A stretch of DNA of 64,000 bases from Rhizobium cauense. GTDB lineage: Bacteria > Pseudomonadota > Alphaproteobacteria > Rhizobiales > Rhizobiaceae. Below the pieces are notes generated by a model. It saw only the letters and a list, made by a program, of their open reading frames with translations. It had not been told where the DNA came from and searched no databases. The DNA lies in assembly GCF_019511525.1 (NCBI RefSeq), contig NZ_JAEUAT010000008.1, positions 186,001-250,000 on the forward strand, in the 5' to 3' direction. The position numbers were made by a program, and so were the translations under genes. This document shows, piece by piece, positions 9,150 through 16,764 of this stretch; position 1 is the first letter of the stretch; the number at the start of each line of letters is the position of its first letter.

Positions 9150-10271
9150 TCAAGCAGCCTTTTCGTGGGCCGGATAGTCGACATATCCCTTGGCGCCACC
9201 TCCATAGAAGGTCGCCTGGTCGGGGCCGGCGAGGGGAACGTTCTCCTTCAGACGCTGGACGAGGTCCGGATTGGAGATGAAGGGTTTGCCGAAGGCAACG
9301 AGGTCGGCACGACCGCTCTCGACAGCGTCGATCGCCATGCTGCGGTCATAGCCGTTGTTGACCATCCAGCTCGCCTTGCCGCCAGCCTTTTCATAGGCGT
9401 TGCGGAGTGCCGTATAGTCAAAGGGTTTGTCGCCTTGCTGATAGTTGCGATCGCCACCGGTCGCACCTTCGACGATATGGATATAGGCAAGGTCATACTT
9501 CGCCAGACCCTCGACCACATAGGTGAAGATGGACTGTGCGTCCGGGTCGGAGGAGTCGTTTGCTGGCGTCACAGGCGAGATGCGGATGCCGGTGCGGCGA
9601 GCGCCGATCTCGGCGGTGATCGCGTCGACCACTTCAAAGAGGAAGCGTGCACGGTTCTCTACCGAGCCGCCATACTGGTCGGTGCGGTCGTTGGTGCCGG
9701 AGCGCAGGAACTGGTCAATCAGATAGCCGTTGGCTGCGTGGATCTCGACACCGTCAAAGCCGGCTTCGATCGCCGCGCGGGCCGCCTTGCGATAGTCTTC
9801 CACGATGCCTGGTATTTCAGCCGTCTCCAGCGCACGTGGCTCGGACGTCGGAGCGAAACTTCCCGTACCGTCGGCGTTGACGAGATAGGTCTTGGATTTT
9901 GCGACCGTGTTCGTCGAGGAGACCGGCTTGTTGCCGTTGGGCTGCAGCGTTGTGTGGGAGATACGGCCCACGTGCCACATCTGCACGACGATCTTGCCGC
10001 CTGCGGCATGCACGGCATTGGTGACACGCTTCCAGCCGTCGATTGCTTCCTTGGAATAGAGTCCGGGCACATCGGCGTAGCCTTGGCCCTGGTGCGTGAT
10101 GGCGGTCGCTTCGGTAACGATCAGTCCTGCCCCTGAACGCTGCCGGTAGTATTCGACGTTGAGGTCGTTCGGAACGGCGCCCGGCGAGCGGTTGCGCGTC
10201 AGGGGCGCCATCACGATGTGGTTCTTGATCGCGATGTCGCCGACCTTCGTCGGTTCGAAAAGCTTGCTCAT
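9150..10271 (-). CDS. nemA: Old-yellow-enzyme family alkene reductase
   Basis: FMN-dependent TIM-barrel reductase of 373 residues in the NemA/OYE family, which reduces activated C=C bonds, nitrate esters or maleimides with NADPH. Visible motifs: NHIVMAPLTRNRS (FMN loop), GLIVTEAT, QMWHVGR, the substrate-binding pair in GVEIHAANGYLIDQFL (His and Asn), and DLVAFGKPFISNPDL for phosphate binding. The ATG at 10271 has AAGGA five bases upstream; the longer in-frame reading would overlap the regulator gene. It lies 97 bases downstream of an ArsR gene on the same strand. In related proteobacteria such regulators control reductase genes in response to electrophiles, so control by the neighbour is likely. 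Confidence 0.9.
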   Translation of the reverse strand: MSKLFEPTKVGDIAIKNHIVMAPLTRNRSPGAVPNDLNVEYYRQRSGAGLIVTEATAITHQGQGYADVPGLYSKEAIDGWKRVTNAVHAAGGKIVVQMWHVGRISHTTLQPNGNKPVSSTNTVAKSKTYLVNADGTGSFAPTSEPRALETAEIPGIVEDYRKAARAAIEAGFDGVEIHAANGYLIDQFLRSGTNDRTDQYGGSVENRARFLFEVVDAITAEIGARRTGIRISPVTPANDSSDPDAQSIFTYVVEGLAKYDLAYIHIVEGATGGDRNYQQGDKPFDYTALRNAYEKAGGKASWMVNNGYDRSMAIDAVESGRADLVAFGKPFISNPDLVQRLKENVPLAGPDQATFYGGGAKGYVDYPAHEKAA

Positions 10272-10368
10272 GGGAGTCCTTTCTTGGGGTGGGGGAATCA
10301 TTCGGTCGATGCGGGCGATGTCCGCTATTCGGCTAAGGGGAAGGCGGTTGAGGCGAGCCGCGGCATCT

Positions 10369-10662
10369 TTACAGGTCCGCGGCAAGTTGTTTGAGGAAGG
10401 CCGCGATCGTTTCCTCGTTACGCTTGTAAAAGATCCACTGGCCGACGCGTCTTGTCGTCACAAGGCCTGCGCGGCTCAAGGTGCCGAGATGGGCTGAGAC
10501 AGTCGATTGCGAGAGGCCGCAGCGCTCAAACTGACTGGCGCACACACCCATCTCAAGCGGATGCTCCTGGGAGGAAAAGTGATTCTCGGGGTTCTTCAAC
10601 CAGTTCAGAATCTCCATCCGTGTCGGGTGGGCTATCGCCTTCAGGATTTCGTCTTTTTCCAT
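10369..10662 (-). CDS. ArsR-family transcriptional regulator
   Basis: A 97-residue winged-helix protein: AIAHPTRMEILNWL starts the fold, QSTVSAHLGTLSRAGLV is the recognition helix-turn-helix, and VGQWIFYKRN is the wing. It has Cys at CASQFERC (two cysteines seven apart) rather than the ELCVCDL metal site, so it more probably senses thiol-reactive compounds than arsenic. It precedes the alkene reductase gene on the same strand and probably represses both. A palindrome overlapping its -10 element is described separately. Confidence 0.88.
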   Translation of the reverse strand: MEKDEILKAIAHPTRMEILNWLKNPENHFSSQEHPLEMGVCASQFERCGLSQSTVSAHLGTLSRAGLVTTRRVGQWIFYKRNEETIAAFLKQLAADL

Positions 10663-10678
10663 CGCCGTTCATCGAACT

Positions 10679-10702
10679 ATAAATCGTCTCTGGGCGATAT
10701 AT
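10679..10702. promoter_or_regulatory. Candidate ArsR operator
   Basis: Inverted repeat ATAAATCG, eight bases, CGATATAT (one mismatch), 17 bases before the arsR start. It overlaps the -10 element of the candidate promoter, a position expected for autorepression. Confidence 0.5.
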
Positions 10703-10726
10703 GGATTTGCCATTCTCGATATGCAA
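10698..10726 (-). promoter_or_regulatory. Candidate promoter of arsR and the reductase gene
   Basis: On the minus strand: TTGCAT (10721-10726), a 17-base spacer and CATATA (10698-10703), about 35 bases before the arsR start. Confidence 0.45.
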
Positions 10727-10776
10727 GTCACGACGACGTGAGGTGCTGCATTTCTTCTCATGGCTAAACTTTAGGC

Positions 10777-10892
10777 AAAAAAAGAGGGCCACCGAAAGAT
10801 CGGGGCCCTTTAAGTTATGAAGGTCAATAAACCTCCAGAGGGGAACAGCTAACGCGGTGGCACTGGGAGAGAAGCCACGAAATGCATCAGCT
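10777..10892 (-). ncRNA. abcR: AbcR-type trans-acting small RNA, copy A
   Basis: About 116 nt on the minus strand. It starts near A10892, six bases after a clear promoter, and ends in a terminator hairpin (GGGCCCCGATC...GGTGGCCC) with a run of seven U. It is one of two tandem copies, roughly 85 percent identical by eye. Both carry unpaired anti-Shine-Dalgarno-like segments, CUCCCAG and UUCCCCUCUGGAGG. AbcR RNAs (alpha-r15 family) bind Hfq and repress many ABC-transporter mRNAs in Agrobacterium, Sinorhizobium and Brucella. In Sinorhizobium the pair lies between a LysR gene next to trxB and an ArsR gene, exactly as here. Which copy is AbcR1 or AbcR2 I cannot say. Confidence 0.82.
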
Positions 10893-10898
10893 GAGTGC

Positions 10899-10927
10899 GA
10901 TATGATGCTTTGAGAGGCAAAGTTCAA
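10899..10927 (-). promoter_or_regulatory. Promoter of AbcR copy A
   Basis: Minus strand: TTGAAC (10922-10927), 17 bases, CATATC (10899-10904). The -10 and the following GCACT.AGCTGATGCA are shared with copy B. Confidence 0.7.
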
Positions 10928-10992
10928 TGCACGTTTGCGCATGTCTGCTATGCGCTGCAGCAATTGCATGCTGCGATGCAAAAAAATCGGGC

Positions 10993-11107
10993 AAAAAAAG
11001 AGGGCCTCCGAAAGATCGGGGCCCTTATAGGTGTGAAGGTCAAAACCTCCAGAGGGGAACAGCTAATGCGGTGGAACTGGGAGGAAAAGCCACCGTGTGC
11101 ATCAGCT
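10993..11107 (-). ncRNA. abcR: AbcR-type trans-acting small RNA, copy B
   Basis: About 115 nt on the minus strand, from near A11107 to a run of seven U at 10993-10999. The terminator stem pairs GGGCC.CCG with CGG.GGCCC around GAAAGAT. It differs from copy A by scattered substitutions and a two-base indel, mainly in the linker before the terminator and in the 5' third; the central region including CCUCCCAG and UUCCCCUCUGGAGG is kept. It lies about 100 bases after the stop codon of the LysR gene. In Brucella the LysR homolog (VtlR) activates one AbcR copy, so this copy could be a direct target; that link is inference. Confidence 0.82.
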
Positions 11108-11113
11108 AAGTGC

Positions 11114-11142
11114 GATATGGTGCTTTAATGAGCAAACAACAA
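11114..11142 (-). promoter_or_regulatory. Promoter of AbcR copy B
   Basis: Minus strand: TTGTTG (11137-11142), 17 bases, CATATC (11114-11119). Spacing and -10 match copy A exactly; the region upstream of -35 does not match, so the two could be regulated differently. Confidence 0.65.
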
Positions 11143-11204
11143 CCCCCGTTTTTTGCATGTCAGGCATGCGTATATTGCAGAGCTTGCATTTCTGAGTGAA
11201 GCAA

Positions 11205-12101
11205 CTAGAAGTTCCAGTTGCGTGCCTTGCTGACGATGAAGTCGCGGAAGGCCTTCAGCTTGGCTGCATTCTTCATTTCATCAGGATAGCAGAAGTAGGT
11301 ATCGAAGGACGGTACGTCGGCATTGATTGCCAACTGGATAAGGCCCGGGTCGCGTCCGACAATGTAGTCGGGCATGCAGGCAACGCCCATGCCGAGCAGG
11401 CACGCTCGTTTGATTGAGGTTTGGCTGTTGATCTGCAGGTGCGGAATGCGCTTGTTGTCGGATGAGCGTCCAGCGACTTCCAGCCAGTTGACGTCTAGCA
11501 GGTAGCTGGGCGTCGGTTCGCCGAAGGTGATGATACGGTGATTGTCGAGATCCTCGACCGTCTGCGGCTCGCCGTGCCGGTTGATGTAGGAGGGGGCCGC
11601 GTAGACGTGCATGTGGACCGTGAACAGCTTGCGCTGGATCAGATCCGACTGTACGGGCTGGCGCAGACGGATGGCGCAGTCTGCGTAGCGCATGTTCACG
11701 TCAACCTCCTCGTTGTCGAGGATCAGCTGGATCTGCACATCCGGATAGAGCTGCATGAACTCCTGGATCTTGTCCGTCAGCCATCCTTGGCCGAGGCCGA
11801 CCGTAGTGGTGACCCGCAGTTTTCCGGTCGGCGTTTCCGTCGTCTCGGTCAACTGCATCTTCACGGTTTCGAGCTTCAGCAGCACGTCGTGGGCGGTGCG
11901 GTAGAGGAGTTCGCCCTGTTCCGTCAGGATCAGGCCGCGCGCGTGGCGGTGGAAGAGCTTGGTGCCGACGTCTTGCTCGAGCGCACTGACCTGGCGGCTG
12001 ATCGCGGATTGGGACAGATGCAGTTTATCAGCCGCATGCGTGAACGAACCCGCTTCGGCAGCTGCGTGAAAGATACGCAGCTTGTCCCAATCCAATGGCA
12101 T
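11205..12101 (-). CDS. lsrB: LysR-type regulator LsrB/VtlR
   Basis: A 298-residue LysR regulator: helix-turn-helix at about 20-40 (FTHAADKLHLSQSAISRQVS) and an effector domain from about 90. Position between trxB and the AbcR RNAs identifies it with LsrB of Sinorhizobium and VtlR of Agrobacterium/Brucella, which control lipopolysaccharide, redox genes and an AbcR RNA or related small proteins. Cysteines in the effector domain lie at 142, 234, 242 and 271; LsrB is reported to sense oxidation through cysteines, so these are the ones to test. The ATG at 12101 begins MPLDWDKLRIFHAAAEAGSF, the normal start. It lies 23 bases after trxB, probably one operon. Confidence 0.88.
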   Translation of the reverse strand: MPLDWDKLRIFHAAAEAGSFTHAADKLHLSQSAISRQVSALEQDVGTKLFHRHARGLILTEQGELLYRTAHDVLLKLETVKMQLTETTETPTGKLRVTTTVGLGQGWLTDKIQEFMQLYPDVQIQLILDNEEVDVNMRYADCAIRLRQPVQSDLIQRKLFTVHMHVYAAPSYINRHGEPQTVEDLDNHRIITFGEPTPSYLLDVNWLEVAGRSSDNKRIPHLQINSQTSIKRACLLGMGVACMPDYIVGRDPGLIQLAINADVPSFDTYFCYPDEMKNAAKLKAFRDFIVSKARNWNF

Positions 12102-12124
12102 TCCCCCACCCCTCATAGCCGATC

Positions 12125-13099
12125 TTACTCCGCTGCCACGGCGACGGGCATGTGACCCGTCAGATATCGCTCGGCTTCGAGAGCTGCCATGCATCCCAGG
12201 CCAGCGGCGGTAATCGCCTGGCGGAATGTATCGTCGGTCACGTCACCTGCGGCATAGACGCCTTCGACGCTTGTTGCCGTCGAATCCGGGGCAGTCCAGA
12301 GATAGCCGTTGTCCTTCAGCTTCAGCTTGCCCTTGAAGAGCTCGGTCGCCGGCGCATGGCCGATGGCGACGAACACGCCGTCGACAGCGACGTCAGTGAT
12401 CGCACCGGTGCGCGTGTCGCGCAGGCGGGCGCCAGTAACGGATGGTGGCATCGGCGGCTTGGCCGGCGTGCCGGTGATCTCGGCGACTTCGGTGTTCCAG
12501 AGGACCTTGATGTTCTCCTTCGAGAACAGGCGTTCCTGCAGGATTTTCTCCGAACGGAAGCTGTCGCGGCGGTGCACAACCGTCACCGACTTCGCGATGT
12601 TGGAGAGGTAGAGCGCTTCCTCAACAGCACTGTTGCCACCGCCAACGACGATGACATCCTTGTTCCGATAGAAGAAACCGTCGCAGGTCGCGCAGGCCGA
12701 GACGCCGAAGCCTTGGAAGTGCTGCTCGCTTTCGATGCCCAGCCACTTCGCCTTCGCGCCGGTTGCGATGATCAGCGTGTCAGCTGTCCAGACCTGGCCG
12801 CTATCGGTGCGGGCCACGAAGGGACGCTGGTTCATCTCGACCTCGGTGACGATGTCGTTGACGATCTCAGCGCCGACGTGCTTTGCCTGTTGCAGCATCT
12901 GGTCCATAAGCCACGGTCCCTGGATGGGATCGGCAAAGCCCGGATAGTTCTCCACGTCCGTCGTGATCATCAGCTGGCCGCCTTGCTCCATCCCGGCGAT
13001 CAGCACGGGCTTCAGCATTGCACGGGCCGCATAGACGGCAGCCGTGTAGCCGGCAGGGCCGGAGCCGATAATGAGCACCTTGGTATGGCGGGCGGACAT
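12125..13099 (-). CDS. trxB: Thioredoxin reductase
   Basis: A 324-residue FAD/NADPH flavoenzyme that keeps thioredoxin reduced. FAD site GSGPAGYTAAVYAARA (13-28), redox pair C136-A-T-C139, NADPH-binding GGGNSAVEEA followed by HRRDSFR, and the C-terminal FAD motif AAGDVTD. Length is normal for bacterial TrxB. The ATG at 13099 has AAAGGA upstream and starts directly before the FAD fold; a longer in-frame start would add an unrelated basic leader. It is the first gene of a likely trxB-lsrB operon and diverges from lrp. Confidence 0.96.
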   Translation of the reverse strand: MSARHTKVLIIGSGPAGYTAAVYAARAMLKPVLIAGMEQGGQLMITTDVENYPGFADPIQGPWLMDQMLQQAKHVGAEIVNDIVTEVEMNQRPFVARTDSGQVWTADTLIIATGAKAKWLGIESEQHFQGFGVSACATCDGFFYRNKDVIVVGGGNSAVEEALYLSNIAKSVTVVHRRDSFRSEKILQERLFSKENIKVLWNTEVAEITGTPAKPPMPPSVTGARLRDTRTGAITDVAVDGVFVAIGHAPATELFKGKLKLKDNGYLWTAPDSTATSVEGVYAAGDVTDDTFRQAITAAGLGCMAALEAERYLTGHMPVAVAAE

Positions 13100-13273
13100 G
13101 GTATTTCCTTTCGACAGTCGGGAGCGGCGGCTAAAAAGCGAATGGGCCGTTTCCATTCGCCATTTATGAACGTCCAGTGCTTTTATTCAAGGGCAGCCTT
13201 GCGTTACCAACAAGGCTTTGTCGACACACTGTGTAACAATCCATCGCTTGGGTGAAACTTTCTTGCGTATTCC

Positions 13274-13294
13274 GCAGCTTTATATAGAAGCTGC
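13274..13294. promoter_or_regulatory. Palindrome centred on TATATAG upstream of lrp
   Basis: GCAGCTT TATATAG AAGCTGC: perfect seven-base arms around a -10-like sequence, 30 bases before the lrp start. A CTTTCT element lies 17 bases before TATATA. It could be an autoregulatory site for Lrp. Confidence 0.45.
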
Positions 13295-13323
13295 CAACTA
13301 GGAATTAAAGGAAGGACAGGATC

Positions 13324-13791
13324 GTGCTTCGCGCCGAACTCGATGCCATCGATATAAAGATACTGCGTGAGCTACAGGCGGACGGTCGCATGACCAATGT
13401 CGAGCTTGCCGATCGCGTCGGCATTTCGGCGCCGCCATGTCTGCGTCGCGTACGCAAGCTCGAAGAGAGCGGTGTCATCGAAGGCTATCACGCGATGTTG
13501 AACAGCCCGAAGCTGGGCTTCGATCTCGTTGCCTTCTGCATGGTGGGGCTGAAACACCAGTCGGAGGCCAATCTCAAGGCTTTTGCCGCCGCGACGGCGC
13601 AGTGGCCGCTCGTCAGGCAGGCGTGGATGGTATCCGGAGACAGCGACTTCCTGCTGCATTGCGTAGCCGAGAACCTGACGCGGTTCCAAGACTTCGTCAT
13701 CGAAGTCCTGACGGCGAACGAACATGTGGACACGGTGCGGACCATGCTGACGATCCGCCAGGTCAAGCGAGTGGGCTTGGTCGAAGTCTGA
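13324..13791 (+). CDS. lrp: Lrp/AsnC-family transcriptional regulator
   Basis: A 155-residue regulator. The N-terminal helix-turn-helix covers about 8-50 (LDAIDIKILRELQADGRMTN, VELADRVGISAPPCLRRVRKLE), and the C-terminal RAM ligand-binding and oligomerisation domain follows (VRQAWMVSGDSDFLLHCVAEN). The start is GTG at 13324 with AAGGAAGGACAGG upstream. It is divergent from trxB and precedes the lipopolysaccharide-core genes; the same neighbourhood is known in Sinorhizobium. Effector and targets cannot be told from sequence. Confidence 0.9.
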   Translation: MLRAELDAIDIKILRELQADGRMTNVELADRVGISAPPCLRRVRKLEESGVIEGYHAMLNSPKLGFDLVAFCMVGLKHQSEANLKAFAAATAQWPLVRQAWMVSGDSDFLLHCVAENLTRFQDFVIEVLTANEHVDTVRTMLTIRQVKRVGLVEV

Positions 13792-13889
13792 TTGGCCGAC
13801 AGGCGAAACGTGATGCTCTAGGAATGAAACGGCTTATGCCTTATGGAAGGCACTTTGCTAGCCGTTCGTGATGATACGAAGATCATTCC

Positions 13890-14699
13890 ATGACCAAATT
13901 ACCCATTTCCGCGTTCATTATTTGCCTGAACGAAGAAGCCTATCTCGGTAACTGCATCGAGAGCCTGGATAAGTGCGCGGAAATTGTCGTCGTTGACTCC
14001 GGTTCGACGGATGGCACGGTTGCGCTGCTGCAGTCCTATATCGATCGGGGCTGGCCGATCCGCCTATTTCACGAGACATGGCGCGGCTATGCGGGACAGA
14101 AGCAATTTGCGCTCGAACGGTGCACGCAGGCATGGTGTCTGAATATCGATTCCGATGAGCGGCTCGATGCGCCCTTGAGGAAACTGTTGGCTGAGCTGGT
14201 TGACGCTCCCGCCGATATCGTGGGGTGGCGCGTGGCGCGTCGTCCCTATCTCATCGGGTACGGTTACACACCGGAGCGCGTGCACGAGCGAAAAAACTTG
14301 CGGCTCATTCGCAAGGGCAGGGGTGCATATGATCTCACGCAAGCCGTTCATGAAGGTATCGTGCCTACCGGGCGCGTCGAAGATGCGAAAACCGGCAGCC
14401 TGCTTCACTACCGGCCGCTTGTTATCGACGAGCAGATTCTGAAAGAGAACAAGTACTCGACGCTGAAGGCCGATCAGCATTTCGCCTTAGGCGAGGGGAC
14501 AACCTTCGCCAGGCTGATTTTCAGCCCGCTTCTGTATTTCTGGCGCCTGTATTTCCACAACGGTTTGTGGCGCTGCGGACAATCTGGGTTTGTCGAAGCG
14601 ATGACCGGTGCGGTCTATGCATTCCTGACGCAAGCAAAATTGTTTCAGCGTAAGGCAGTCGAGCGGCACCCGAACTTTGACGACGCAGGAAGGCACTGA
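13890..14699 (+). CDS. lpsC: Family 2 glycosyltransferase, LPS core
   Basis: A 269-residue GT2 enzyme resembling LPS-core beta-glycosyltransferases (WaaE/LgtF type). N-terminal nucleotide-sugar fold with SAFIICLNEEAYLGNCIESL, then VVVDSGSTDGT and the DSDE motif (NIDSDERLD) that binds metal and substrate. A C-terminal amphipathic segment (FARLIFSPLLYFWRLYF) probably holds it to the inner face of the membrane. It is first in a three-gene run with only 11 bases to the next gene. The name lpsC follows gene order around lrp and greA in Sinorhizobium; the sugar transferred is unknown. Confidence 0.82.
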   Translation: MTKLPISAFIICLNEEAYLGNCIESLDKCAEIVVVDSGSTDGTVALLQSYIDRGWPIRLFHETWRGYAGQKQFALERCTQAWCLNIDSDERLDAPLRKLLAELVDAPADIVGWRVARRPYLIGYGYTPERVHERKNLRLIRKGRGAYDLTQAVHEGIVPTGRVEDAKTGSLLHYRPLVIDEQILKENKYSTLKADQHFALGEGTTFARLIFSPLLYFWRLYFHNGLWRCGQSGFVEAMTGAVYAFLTQAKLFQRKAVERHPNFDDAGRH

Positions 14700-14710
14700 G
14701 GCCAATCGCG

Positions 14711-15742
14711 ATGAAAGTGATGCATATCCATTTCGGCAAGGACGGTGGAGCGGAACGTTTCTTTGTCAATCTCGTCAATGCGCTCCACGATCGTGGTGTG
14801 GAGCAGCGCGCGCTCATCCGGCCGGATCGAAGCTGGCGGAGGGACATAGAAAAGTGTGGGGAGGTGTATGAAGGCGTCTTCCGGCGTGTTTCGCTATCGC
14901 GCTTTGTGCTGTCGGCGCGCATGCGAGCCATACTGAACGACTTCCAGCCCGACGTGATCATGTCGTGGCAATTGCGCGCCAGTCGCTTCATGCCGCGGTA
15001 CAAGGCCGCCAGACGTATTTCGCGCCTCGGAGACTATCCGGAACATCTCGACTATTACCGCAATTCGGAAACGCTTGTCTGCATCACGCCAGATATCGCC
15101 AAGCGTGTCCGCGAGCTCGGCTGGACGCGTGGTGTCGAGGTAATCGCCAACTTTACACGCTCTACTCCGAGCGAACCCGTCGCGAGAGAAGTGCTTCAAA
15201 CGCCCGCAGATGCATTCGTTGTCGTCGGCATGGGACGCTTCGTGAAGCGAAAGGGCTTTGATGTCCTCATAAAGGCGATCGCGCAAACCAGGGGCGCATA
15301 CCTTTGGCTTCTGGGCGATGGTCCGGAGCGGGAAAACCTCGAAAAGCTCACCGATGAGCTCGGCTTGCGGGATCGTGTACGATTTGCTGGATGGCAGACG
15401 AACGCCTATGCGTATCTTGCTTCCGCCGACGTCTTTACCGTCACCTCCCTTCACGAGCCGCTCGGCAATGTGTGCCTGGAGGGATGGGGCGCAGGAAAGC
15501 CCACCATTGGCTCCCGTGCCGAGGGGCCGAGTTGGGTGATGACGGATGGCAAGGACGCTTTGATGGTTGATTGCGGTGACGTCGAAGGCCTTGCGAGGGC
15601 GATTGCACGCCTCCGCGATGAGCCGGGCTTGCGCACCGCCTTGATCGAAGGTGGGCAGGATACGCTGAGAAACCGGTTTTCGGAGGATGCCATCACCCAA
15701 GCCTATATTCGGTTGTTTGAAACCGGGAAAAGCCAGCCGTGA
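14711..15742 (+). CDS. lpsD: Family 4 glycosyltransferase, LPS core
   Basis: A 343-residue GT4 (GT-B fold) glycosyltransferase. Donor-binding half shows VVVGMGRFVKRKGFDVLI, LWLLGDGPERENLE and the EPLGNVCLEGWGAGKP retaining-GT signature with its EX7E pair. The N-terminus HFGKDGGAERFFVNLVNAL is almost identical to that of the next gene, so the two are tandem paralogs. The end overlaps the next start by four bases (GTGA). Assigned to lpsD by position; acceptor and sugar are not readable. Confidence 0.8.
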   Translation: MKVMHIHFGKDGGAERFFVNLVNALHDRGVEQRALIRPDRSWRRDIEKCGEVYEGVFRRVSLSRFVLSARMRAILNDFQPDVIMSWQLRASRFMPRYKAARRISRLGDYPEHLDYYRNSETLVCITPDIAKRVRELGWTRGVEVIANFTRSTPSEPVAREVLQTPADAFVVVGMGRFVKRKGFDVLIKAIAQTRGAYLWLLGDGPERENLEKLTDELGLRDRVRFAGWQTNAYAYLASADVFTVTSLHEPLGNVCLEGWGAGKPTIGSRAEGPSWVMTDGKDALMVDCGDVEGLARAIARLRDEPGLRTALIEGGQDTLRNRFSEDAITQAYIRLFETGKSQP

Positions 15743-16761
15743 AGGTGACGCATTTCCATTTTGGCAAGGATGGTGGAGCTGAGCGGTTCTTCGTGCATCT
15801 TGTCAATGCGTTGGCCCGGCGCAATGTCGAGCAGAGTGTGGTCATCCGACCTGATCGGATCTGGCGTAAGGATATGCCCACCTCAGTCAGAATTTCCGAA
15901 AGCAATTTCCGCAATCTCTCGCTGGATCGAATCCTGTTGCCGCTGAAAGTGGCTTTCAATGCGCGGTGGGTTCGCCCGGACGCGATCATGGCATGGGCGC
16001 CTCGCGCCAGCGAGCTGATGCCGAACTACAAGGGATGCATCAAGATCTCCCGCCTTGGGGACTATCCGACAAATCTGAGATACTTCAAGAACTCCGACAT
16101 TCTCGTCTGCAACACGCCAGGTATTGCCGACCATGTGCGCGAAATCGGCTGGACACGTGGGGTCGAGGTGATCTCGAACTTCACAAGCACCGAGCAAGTG
16201 GCCCCGGTCGATCGTGCAGCGTTCGACACGCCACTAGATGCGCCCGTCGTCATGTCTATGGGTCGTTTTGTGCCGCGCAAGGAATTTGCGTTGTTGACGG
16301 CAGCGGTGGCGAAGCTGCCGGGCGTCTATCTCTGGCTTGCCGGCGAGGGTGAGGAACTGGAAAATGTCAAGAAAGTCGCATCAGATCTCGGCGTAACGAA
16401 CAGGGTGCGCTTTCTCGGTTGGCAGAAGGATACGCGGCCGTTTGTGGCGGCTGCCGACATCTTCGTCATGCCCTCGAACCATGAGCCACTAGGCAATGTC
16501 ATTCTGGAGGCTTGGGCGCAGGACAAGCCCGTCGTTTCCAGCCGTTCCGAAGGGCCGTCGTGGTTCATGAGGGACGGAGAGAACGGCCTTCTTGTCGACA
16601 TCGGCGACACCGACGGTTTTTCGAAAGCTATTGAACGTCTGATCAATGATCCGTTGCTGGCGACAAAAGTGACTGCCGGTGGGCGGGAGACTTTGATGGG
16701 GCAGTTCTCAGAAGACGCCGTTGCCAACGCCTATCTTGAGCTCTTCAAGCGCAAGCCTTGA
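15739..16761 (+). CDS. lpsE: Family 4 glycosyltransferase, LPS core
   Basis: A 340-residue GT4 enzyme and paralog of the preceding gene: shared HFHFGKDGGAERFF start, ISRLGDYP, GWTRGVEVI, GMGRF/SMGRFVPRKE and EPLGNVILEAWAQDKP. GTG start at 15739 inside the previous stop (GTGA), so translation is coupled. It ends three bases before lpsB, which reads toward it. Assigned as lpsE by gene order. The two copies differ most around 45-70 and 240-260 of the protein, which suggests different acceptors. Confidence 0.8.
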   Translation: MKVTHFHFGKDGGAERFFVHLVNALARRNVEQSVVIRPDRIWRKDMPTSVRISESNFRNLSLDRILLPLKVAFNARWVRPDAIMAWAPRASELMPNYKGCIKISRLGDYPTNLRYFKNSDILVCNTPGIADHVREIGWTRGVEVISNFTSTEQVAPVDRAAFDTPLDAPVVMSMGRFVPRKEFALLTAAVAKLPGVYLWLAGEGEELENVKKVASDLGVTNRVRFLGWQKDTRPFVAAADIFVMPSNHEPLGNVILEAWAQDKPVVSSRSEGPSWFMRDGENGLLVDIGDTDGFSKAIERLINDPLLATKVTAGGRETLMGQFSEDAVANAYLELFKRKP

Positions 16762-16764
16762 CGT

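Noticed and set aside
10777..11107. CRISPR or mobile-element interpretation of the two repeats
   Set aside because: Only two units of about 115 bases, each with its own promoter and terminator; no short spacers or cas genes.
10895..11128. Short plus-strand open frames over the tandem repeats
   Set aside because: The repeats are small RNAs on the minus strand with promoters and terminators; the frames are not conserved between the two copies.
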